Part shown: positions 33,480 through 38,600 of the stretch, piece after piece | Numbering within the stretch: the stretch's first letter is position 1 | Layout: each line of letters opens with the position of its first letter | Assembly: GCA_024226555.1 (NCBI GenBank) | Contig: JAAELO010000354.1 | Span: 1 to 38,600 of the forward strand | DNA from: Desulfobacterales bacterium | GTDB lineage: Bacteria > Desulfobacterota > Desulfobacteria > Desulfobacterales > JAAELO01 | Reading direction: 5' to 3' | Length of the DNA: 38,600 bases | Position numbers and translations under genes: made by a program | The notes under the pieces: generated by a model | The model's input: only the letters and a program-made list of their open reading frames with translations | What the model was told of the DNA's origin: nothing | Database searches by the model: none

Positions 33480-34451
33480 TTATACAAAATGTATGTCCCC
33501 TGATATGATTCTTTCAATAGAACCATCATCAGAACAAACCCTTAACACACCATCGTCTTCAATATCTTCAACAACGCCCTTAATTTTTCTTTCGAAAATT
33601 TCAATCTCAACTCTTTTTCCGATCATATCAGAATGTTTTTTCCACTCTTTCATAATATGATTAAAATTTCTGTTTTTTAAAATATTATAAAGCTTCTCAA
33701 AGGATTTCAGGAAACTTTGTGTTATCAGTTTTCGTTTAAATTTTTCTCCGGTTTCAATATGTAGCGAAGTTGCGATGTTTTTTATTTCTTTTGGGAAACT
33801 AACCGCTTCGGTATTTATGTTGATTCCAATTCCAACTATAATGTAGTTTACAGAGTCCATTTCAGTGCTAACTTCCGTTAGTATTCCACATATCTTTTTT
33901 CCACCTAAAAGAAGATCATTTGGCCATTTTATTTTTGGTTCTACTTTTGTTACAGATTTGACAGCTTCAACCATGGCAATTGCTGTCATAAGTGTTGTGA
34001 TTGCTACCTCTGTGGGGGCTAAAGGTGGTCTTAAGATTAATGACAGAAAAATACCACTACCCTTTCCAGTATACCAGGATCGCCCTTTTCGCCCACGACC
34101 CATTGTCTGTGATTCTGCGATAACTATAGTACCTTCTTCAGCACCCTCTTCAGCAAGATCTCTTGCCTTTATGTTTGTAGAGTCCGTTTCATCAAAAAAA
34201 ACAACTTTTTTTCCAAGGGTTTTTGTTTGGAGTCCATCATATATTTCATCAGGCAATAACAGGTCTGATTCTTTTAATGAGTAACCTTTTCGCGGCAGCG
34301 ATTCAATTATGTAACCCATTTTTTTTAATGAGGAGATATGCTTTGAGATCGCAGCACGACTTACATTTAGCTCTTTACTTATATATTCACCTGAGACCCA
34401 GTTGTCTATGTTTCTCTTTAAAAATTTTAGTATCAAATCTCTGGTTTTCAT
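33480..34451 (-). CDS. birA: Bifunctional biotin--[acetyl-CoA-carboxylase] ligase / biotin operon repressor
   Basis: A protein of 323 residues. The N-terminal winged helix (about 5-60, VSRAAISKHISSLKKMGY) binds DNA. The ligase domain has the biotinyl-AMP loop GRGRKGR at 118-124 and KWPND at 175-179. A C-terminal SH3-like domain ends the protein. It attaches biotin to carboxylase subunits and, in the bifunctional form, represses biotin genes. AAGGA lies before the ATG, and a family-1 repeat ends only about 15 bp upstream. No biotin gene is in the window. The 33275-33479 gap shows nothing convincing. Confidence 0.94.
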   Translation of the reverse strand: MKTRDLILKFLKRNIDNWVSGEYISKELNVSRAAISKHISSLKKMGYIIESLPRKGYSLKESDLLLPDEIYDGLQTKTLGKKVVFFDETDSTNIKARDLAEEGAEEGTIVIAESQTMGRGRKGRSWYTGKGSGIFLSLILRPPLAPTEVAITTLMTAIAMVEAVKSVTKVEPKIKWPNDLLLGGKKICGILTEVSTEMDSVNYIIVGIGININTEAVSFPKEIKNIATSLHIETGEKFKRKLITQSFLKSFEKLYNILKNRNFNHIMKEWKKHSDMIGKRVEIEIFERKIKGVVEDIEDDGVLRVCSDDGSIERIISGDIHFV

Positions 34452-34465
34452 TAATAATCCTTTGA

Positions 34466-34560
34466 GGTAACCTCTAATAACCGCCTTTTGATTGAACTTA
34501 TTGTTTTGTTAACTAACATTGCAGGTTTATAATTTCAATACAAAACAGATTCATTTGAAG
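34466..34560 (+). repeat. Family-1 MITE-like repeat, partial copy J
   Basis: GGTAACCTCTAATAACCGCC and TTTTGATTGAACTT match the left arm. After that the similarity fades, and no right end is seen before the next copy. A stretch at about 34540-34562 (GATTCATTTGAAGGTTTATA) resembles, reversed, the extra segment inside copy C. It occupies the leader of birA. Confidence 0.6.
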
Positions 34561-34574
34561 GTTTATAAGATTGT

Positions 34575-34704
34575 GGGAATCTCTAATAACCGCCTTTTAA
34601 TCGAACTACTTCGTTATTACGAAAAAAAAACTGTTGTAAAACCGGTTCGTTATTTTTACTAATGCCTTGTATTTCAATGAAAATTCTAATTATTAGATGT
34701 TCCC
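34575..34704 (+). repeat. Family-1 MITE-like repeat, full copy K
   Basis: A copy of 130 bp: it starts GGGAATCTCTAATAACCGCC, has CTTCGTTATTACG, AAAAACTGTTGTAAAACCGG, TTCGTTATTTTTAC and GCCTTGTATTTCAATG inside, and ends ATTATTAGATGTTCCC. It lies in the divergent gap between birA and the membrane-protein gene. This is one of the best copies for defining a consensus. Confidence 0.88.
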
Positions 34705-34774
34705 TTATGTAATAAAATATTTAAATATGATATTACCTTATTATACTATGAAATTTCTCTGAGAAAGAAAAGAT

Positions 34775-35230
34775 ATGGATTTTATAAATAACTTATATGG
34801 TGATATTTTTGACAGAATATTTAAGCTTATTCTGTTACTTCCAGTTGCTGTAATTCTCTTTTCTCTTGCAGCCTATTTTGTTAAAAAATCAGGATGGTAT
34901 AAGCATATTTTTATCTCGGCTTCACAGTGGATAATCAGTATTCCATACGTAAAGCAATTAGCAAATTATACACCAAAAAATATCAATGAACGAGTTGTGA
35001 AATTAAAATCGTGGATATTAGGGATTAGTGGAACTTTACTGTTCTCTTGTTTTGTTCTGGTTGGAATAAGAATTGAGATCAATGACACTCTAAATGATTT
35101 ATTAATAACAGGGATTACTTTTTTTGCTGGAATATATATTTTCATTGAATTGATATTTTATAGATATAAAACAATCAGGGACGATAAATATAAAAATTAT
35201 CCGATAAAATTAGTTTTAAAAAACTACTAA
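34775..35230 (+). CDS. Small inner-membrane protein, unknown function
   Basis: A protein of 151 residues with three predicted membrane segments (about 14-37, 80-101 and 108-130) and a basic loop between the first two. I do not recognise the family. GAGAAAG lies about 7 nt before the ATG. The following gene begins within or just after its end and may have been co-transcribed with it. Confidence 0.65.
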   Translation: MDFINNLYGDIFDRIFKLILLLPVAVILFSLAAYFVKKSGWYKHIFISASQWIISIPYVKQLANYTPKNINERVVKLKSWILGISGTLLFSCFVLVGIRIEINDTLNDLLITGITFFAGIYIFIELIFYRYKTIRDDKYKNYPIKLVLKNY

Positions 35231-35259
35231 AAAATTATTTCAATAGTATAGGAATTTTA

Positions 35260-36123
35260 TTGTCTTTTTTTTTGATCTTAATGCCTTTTTTTATGGTCCA
35301 CTCAAAAACCTACCAAAAGGTTAGTGTCGATAAATTAAATGCTTCATCATCATTAAATCAGGCAAACTCTGGAGAGTTTTTCCCCCATAATATTCTTAAT
35401 GAGAATTCAAACCCCTGGATTGAAGGTAAAAGTAGTGATGGAATAGGTGAATATGTGGATATGCATTTTACTACCAGCTTTAGATTTAATAGAATTTCTA
35501 TTATTAATGGTTTCAACGATAAAATAAAATTTAAAAAATATAACTGAGTAAATGAATTGGAAATTAAAACAAAAGATTATACACGAACTGTTGTTTTAGA
35601 AGATAGTAGTAAAGCCCAGAGCTTTAATTTCGAGAAGAAAATCAAAGTAGAAAAGATAAGATTTTCAATTGTTTCGGTATACAAAGGCAGTTCTTTCAAT
35701 TCAACCTGTTTATCGAAAGTAGTATTCTTTTTAAACGAAAATAAGGTGAGTATTGGCTTAATACCAAAATACAAACTTTGTTCAATAGAAAAAAGAATGG
35801 ATCACACCTTTTATACTTCTGATAGTTTTGGAAATTTTTCTGAGATTTCAATTGATAATTATGGTGAAGTTAAAACTAAAGAATGGAATAAAGGATTTAC
35901 AAGCAGAAAAGGCACCTACATAATTGATATGCAGACTTTAAAAAAGAGAAGTGTTATTAAAATCGGCCCTCCTGAAGAGGCCAGGATATTAAGAGATTTA
36001 TGGTCTGCAAAAATTGTATTTTCCTATGATGATAAAACATCTTATGAGGATTATCTTTTTGAAGATTATTTAGAACTGAAACTAAACAATAGTTCTAATA
36101 ATACATTTGAATTTACAAAATAA
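35260..36123 (+). pseudogene. NADase-type glycan-binding (discoidin-like) domain gene interrupted by in-frame TGA
   Basis: Two reading blocks in the same frame are separated by a TGA at 35545-35547. Joined, they give one protein of about 287 residues with a hydrophobic N-terminus. LNASSSLNQAN, NILNENSNPWIEGKSSDGIG, GEYVDMHF, ISIINGFNDK, KIRFSIVSVYKGSSFNSTC and LSKVVFF follow the NADase-type glycan-binding domain. At the TGA the family usually has Arg (N-R-V-K), so CGA to TGA is the likely change. The second block stays open for 191 codons after the TGA. The start is also doubtful: TTG at 35260 has AGGA upstream, while a better signal peptide (SFKKLLKNYFNS first) would need ATT at 35209 to be an ATG. 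The last 120 residues are unrecognised. Confidence 0.7.
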
Positions 36124-36216
36124 TGAATATTAATTTCAAAGAATACAGGACTAAGATATACTCTCTAAAAGTGAGTTAAATCACAATCTGTTATTGTTTT
36201 GTCTTGCTACACAACT

Positions 36217-36345
36217 ATGGCATTTTTCTTTCTTGGAGGCCTTCATCTAAGTATTGCCAGGCCTTTTATGCAAACCTTTGTTATTGTTGATCTGATACCT
36301 GGGATATCCTTAATACCTGTAGGTTATTATATAGGGAATCTCTAA
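36217..36345 (+). pseudogene. Possible membrane-protein gene fragment cut by a family-1 repeat
   Basis: A short open stretch encodes a hydrophobic peptide of 42 residues (MAFFFLGGLHLSIARPF then TFVIVDLIPGISLIPVGYYI) that reads like part of a multi-spanning membrane protein. Its last three residues and stop are supplied by the left end of the repeat at 36334. No ribosome-binding site is seen and upstream sequence has stops. It may equally be chance. Confidence 0.25.
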
Positions 36346-36425
36346 CAACTGCCTTTAGATCGAACTACAGTGTTTTTCCCAAAAAAGAACTGTTTGTATA
36401 TTTTCGTTCACCTGAATGAAAGCTG
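36334..36425 (+). repeat. Family-1 MITE-like repeat, partial copy L
   Basis: GGGAATCTCTAACAACTGCC, then GATCGAACTACAGTG, AAAAAAGAACTG and a diverged TTTTCGTTCACC match the left two thirds. The right terminal repeat is missing. Apart from this copy, the possible fragment before it and the terminator after it, the 36124-36507 gap shows nothing. Confidence 0.65.
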
Positions 36426-36452
36426 AATATATGTATAGGGAGGTTTAACCAA

Positions 36453-36476
36453 AATCCGGTCTAAACAGACCGGATT
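36453..36476 (-). terminator. Terminator of the nitroreductase gene
   Basis: AATCCGGTCT (36453-36462) and AGACCGGATT (36467-36476) form a perfect 10-bp stem with a 4-nt loop, 31 nt after the nitroreductase stop. On the minus strand it runs into a short T-run (ATTTTGG). The same stem could also stop transcripts from the opposite side. Confidence 0.7.
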
Positions 36477-36507
36477 GTCGTTATGGAAACTGTCGCTTAT
36501 GTAAAGA

Positions 36508-37332
36508 TTACTCTGACCAGGTAATAACTGGTTGCTTTCTTTCGGTAACTCTTCTGTATTTGAATTTAGGATATCCAACCATCATGCCACCATTAAAAGC
36601 ATGATCATCTGGAAGACCTAAGGCTTTTTGAAGTGGTTCATATGAATTTGCAGCCATTTGCAGAAAACCTGCCCAACATGTTCCAAGTCCCATTGTTGTT
36701 GCTGCAAGTTCAAGATAGGTTAGAGCAATAGTACAGGTTGCCTGTGACATAACATCTTTTTTATGAGCATGTGCAATAATTAAAGCCGGAGCATCTCTAA
36801 GTACCATATCCTCACCAGCTTCCCATTTTTTTATACCGATATCAAGCCCCATCATAGTAGCAAAATCAGGTTTGTTTTCAACCATCCATCCTGCCCACTC
36901 GATCATTAACTCCGCTATTTTCCGAACTTTATCTTTTCCATTAATTACATGCCACTGAGCTCCCTGTAAATTGTGACCCGATGGAGCATATCTGGCATTT
37001 TCAATCAGTTTCACAAGTTCATCTTTTGGTATCTCTTTTTCTTTGAACTCACGGGTTGAACGTCTTTTTCTTAAAAACTGAATCCCCTCTTCAGAGCTAA
37101 TTTCAAGCTCTTTTTGGATAAGTGGAAAATTCTCTCTTTTAAGATTTTTATGTTCAAAGCAATCTTTTGGACATGCTGCAACACAATGTCCACAATGGAT
37201 ACACATCATCTCTGCGTGTTCAACAGGTTGTGGGATTTTATTGTCATCTGGCTTAATAAGACCCATCGGACAAACGCCTATACACACCCCATCCTTTGCA
37301 CATTGTTCCTGATCAACTATAAAAAGACTCAT
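36508..37332 (-). CDS. Nitroreductase family protein with N-terminal ferredoxin domain
   Basis: A protein of 274 residues. The first 60 hold two cysteine clusters (Cys11, 17, 21-Pro and Cys44, 47, 50, 54-Pro) for [4Fe-4S] centres. From about residue 83 comes an FMN-binding nitroreductase fold: RKRRSTREFKEKEIP, NARYAPSGHNLQGAQWHVI, GLGTCWAGFLQMA and GYPKFKYRR. Such fusions take electrons from ferredoxin-type donors to reduce an unknown acceptor via FMN. The gene is monocistronic, with a terminator downstream. Upstream, two TAGTAAC copies 17 bp apart (37374, 37391) could be regulator sites. Confidence 0.9.
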   Translation of the reverse strand: MSLFIVDQEQCAKDGVCIGVCPMGLIKPDDNKIPQPVEHAEMMCIHCGHCVAACPKDCFEHKNLKRENFPLIQKELEISSEEGIQFLRKRRSTREFKEKEIPKDELVKLIENARYAPSGHNLQGAQWHVINGKDKVRKIAELMIEWAGWMVENKPDFATMMGLDIGIKKWEAGEDMVLRDAPALIIAHAHKKDVMSQATCTIALTYLELAATTMGLGTCWAGFLQMAANSYEPLQKALGLPDDHAFNGGMMVGYPKFKYRRVTERKQPVITWSE

Positions 37333-37531
37333 TTTTTCTCCTATTTTTTAATTTTTAGAAAAACTAATACCTTTAGTAACCATTGTAAAGTAGTAACTTA
37401 TTTGTTAGATAATAACCCTTTGGTATGCAATGCCTATTTACAGGCTTTTATAAATTTATTTATTTTTAAAGAATTAAGATTTTACAAATATCCTTTTTAA
37501 CACTTAATCTCAGAAATTGTTTATAGCTTAA

Positions 37532-37660
37532 GGGAACCTCTAATAATTAAAATTTTGGATAAAATACAAGGCATTTCAAAAAATAACGAGCCGATTTTAT
37601 TACAGTTTTTTTTGGAAATAACAAAGTATTTTGCCAAAAGAACAGTTATTAGAGATTCCC
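37532..37660 (-). repeat. Family-1 MITE-like repeat, copy M
   Basis: A full copy of 129 bp in reverse orientation: it starts GGGAACCTCTAATAATTAA, has ATAAAATACAAGGC, AACGAGCCGATTTTATTACA and TTTTGGAAATAAC inside, and ends GTTATTAGAGATTCCC. The flanks share TAA. Its core is nearly identical to copy A 35 kb away, arguing for recent spread. It lies just before a broken cupin gene. The remainder of 37333-37531 is the AT-rich promoter region of the nitroreductase gene. Confidence 0.88.
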
Positions 37661-37700
37661 ATAATATTTTTATAATTTGATCTTTGTCTTTTTCTTCCTT

Positions 37701-37826
37701 ACTCAACATGAAGGTATACCAATACTTCCGGGACAAATTCATAAAGTAGAGAACTTAAAAAATGAGGATGTCGAATTTCTTGTTATAACATCTCCAATGA
37801 TTAATAGTGACAGGGTTAATTGTTAA
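37701..37826 (+). pseudogene. Cupin-domain gene remnant (3' end only)
   Basis: In one frame 37707-37826 encodes HEGIPILPGQIHKVENLKN then EDVEFLVITSPMINSDRVN and a stop, the typical last strands of a small cupin (PG-x-x-H-x-x-x-N). The frame opens only at 37665, the conserved first cupin half is absent, and there is no start with a ribosome-binding site. A family-1 repeat ends 40 bp upstream, so the gene was probably truncated by an insertion or a deletion beside it. Confidence 0.6.
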
Positions 37827-37862
37827 TAATGAATAATAAAATAAAGAACAAAGGAAAAAAGA

Positions 37863-38384
37863 ATGTCTATAATAGTTGTTGATGTTGAAAGTGATGGACC
37901 AATACCCGGAGATTATTCAATGGTATCTCTTGGTGCAGTAATTGTTGATAAGAATCTGAACAAAACATTCTATGGTAAATTGAAGCCAGTTAGTGAAAAT
38001 TGGTTACCAGATGCTCTTAAAGTTTCAGGTCATTCAAGGGAAGAAACTCTTAATTTTGATGAACCTGTAAACGTTATGGAGGATTTTGCCAAATGGATAA
38101 AAAAGGAATCTCCTTCAAGACCTCTTTTTTTCAGCGATAATAATGGATTCGACTGGCAATTTATAAACTGGTATTTTATCCATTTCACAGGAAAAAATCC
38201 CTTTGGTTTCTCATCTCAAAATATAGGTTCTTTATATAAAGGACTTGTAGGAGATATGTTTAAAAATTTCAAACATCTTAGAAAAACTGCACATACACAT
38301 AATCCTGTTGATGATGCCATGGGTAATGCCGAAGCCATTCTACATATGAAAAAGGAGATGGGTTTAAAAATTAGTTTAAAGTGA
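37863..38384 (+). CDS. DEDDh-family 3'-5' exonuclease
   Basis: A protein of 173 residues. The exonuclease I motif is VVDVESDGP (Asp7, Glu9). A second acidic motif lies in FFSDNNGFDWQF, and the third is HNPVDDAMGNAEA with its His and Asp, giving the DEDDh set of DnaQ/RNase T-like nucleases. At this size it is the bare nuclease domain without partners, and could trim DNA or RNA 3' ends. AAAGGA lies about 9 nt before the ATG. A family-2 repeat follows the stop by 8 nt. Confidence 0.85.
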   Translation: MSIIVVDVESDGPIPGDYSMVSLGAVIVDKNLNKTFYGKLKPVSENWLPDALKVSGHSREETLNFDEPVNVMEDFAKWIKKESPSRPLFFSDNNGFDWQFINWYFIHFTGKNPFGFSSQNIGSLYKGLVGDMFKNFKHLRKTAHTHNPVDDAMGNAEAILHMKKEMGLKISLK

Positions 38385-38392
38385 AAAAAAAT

Positions 38393-38461
38393 CCTGCCGG
38401 AGCTGAAATAAAATGTTTTGCTTTTATTTTAATCCAAACTTTTGAAAAGTTTAATAAACAG
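38393..38461 (+). repeat. Family-2 intergenic repeat, long copy
   Basis: CCTGCCGGAGCTGAAATAAA, then ATGTTTTGCTTTTATTTTAA, then CCAAACTTTTGAAAAGTTTA and ATAAACAG. It follows the exonuclease stop directly and parallels the copy at 24808-24874 (reversed). The palindromic core recurs at 22521 and 17808. Confidence 0.8.
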
Positions 38462-38477
38462 CTTTTTAATAAAAATA

Positions 38478-38539
38478 GGGAATCTCTTCTTCTAAGTAAC
38501 ACTTTTTATATATTATGTGTTATTAGGCAGTTAGGTTCC
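38478..38539. repeat. Short family-1-like element
   Basis: GGGAATCTC at the left and TTATTAGGCAGTTAGGTTCC at the right resemble the family-1 ends, but only about 62 bp lie between them, including a TAACAC/GTGTTA inverted pair. It looks like an internally deleted copy. A separate perfect palindrome (CCAGAATA/TATTCTGG, 38538-38555) follows. Confidence 0.5.
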
Positions 38540-38556
38540 AGAATATCTATTCTGGA

Positions 38557-38600
38557 GGAGTCGCTAATAACTGATCTTTTTGCAAAACACATCGTTATAA
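38557..38600 (+). repeat. Family-1 MITE-like repeat, copy cut by window end
   Basis: GGAGTCGCTAATAACTGATC then TTTTTGCAAAACACATCG and TTATAA match the left arm of the element, closest to copy B. The rest lies outside the window. Confidence 0.7.

Noticed and set aside
33382-33660. Plus-strand reading frame of 92 codons beginning before the birA 3' end
   Set aside because: Most of it lies antisense inside birA, it has serine-rich antisense-like composition, and no family resemblance is seen.
35545-35547. Selenocysteine or code reassignment at the TGA
   Set aside because: The family has Arg here, TGA is a normal stop for the radical SAM, DUF3786 and exonuclease genes in this window, and no SECIS-like element was evident.
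37521-37742. Minus-strand reading frame of 73 codons
   Set aside because: It overlaps repeat copy M and the cupin remnant on the opposite strand; the shared peptide with 2069-2254 is repeat-derived.
2122-38600. CRISPR array or tandem repeat explanation for the recurring 120-138-bp sequences
   Set aside because: Copies are dispersed singly between genes in both orientations, without regular spacers or cas genes.

Overview
The window reads as a piece of an AT-rich chromosome from an anaerobic Gram-negative bacterium. The Gram-negative cell plan is shown by a TolC/RND/membrane-fusion efflux set, a MipA/OmpV-type outer-membrane protein and several signal peptides. Anaerobic metabolism is suggested by a four-subunit 2-oxoacid:ferredoxin oxidoreductase, a YjiM/double-cubane-type 2-hydroxyacyl-CoA dehydratase homologue and a ferredoxin-nitroreductase fusion. 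An archaeal-type membrane Lon, DUF3786, a DUF4080 radical SAM protein and an NADase-type glycan-binding domain would fit a Spirochaetota or Desulfobacterota relative, but the sequence alone does not settle the phylum. The standard code is used: TGA ends several intact genes and tryptophan is TGG.

Layout. 1-3.7 kb: 5' part of an RNB-family exoribonuclease (-), an RluA-type pseudouridine synthase (+) and the dehydratase homologue (+). 4-9.7 kb: a Na/Pi cotransporter (-), an alpha/beta hydrolase (+) and a tightly coupled operon YwbE - B12/radical SAM - HAD phosphatase (-) with a good promoter. 10.1-12.7 kb: the vor/kor DABC operon (+) ending in a clear terminator, then a macrodomain protein (+). 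13.5-22.4 kb: one minus-strand block, read as membrane-fusion protein, RND pump, TolC, OmpR-type regulator, histidine kinase and MipA. It is preceded by four GTGAAAT boxes at exact 11-bp spacing, a likely site for its own regulator. 22.7-24.8 kb: an orphan HsdR-N-like PD-(D/E)XK protein (-), a gene-poor segment that looks like a structured RNA with an intrinsic terminator, and a small AntA/AntB antirepressor-domain protein. 25.1-27.5 kb: a secreted lipase and its membrane-anchored foldase. 28-34.5 kb: DUF3786, a family-3 solute-binding protein, membrane Lon with an unknown co-operonic partner, and BirA. 34.7-38.6 kb: a membrane protein, a glycan-binding-domain gene broken by an in-frame TGA, a nitroreductase, a cupin gene remnant and a DEDDh exonuclease.

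The strongest large-scale feature is a dispersed MITE-like repeat of about 120-138 bp (family 1). Its ends are GGGAA(T/C)CTCTAATAA and the inverse. There are about a dozen complete, partial or remnant copies in nearly every intergenic gap outside 13.6-24.9 kb. Some abut stop codons, two are flanked by ATAA direct repeats, and some lie beside broken genes. A second intergenic repeat (family 2) has a core close to CCAAACTTTTGAAAAGTTTG and occurs four times. No transposase is present in the window, so family 1 would have to be moved in trans.
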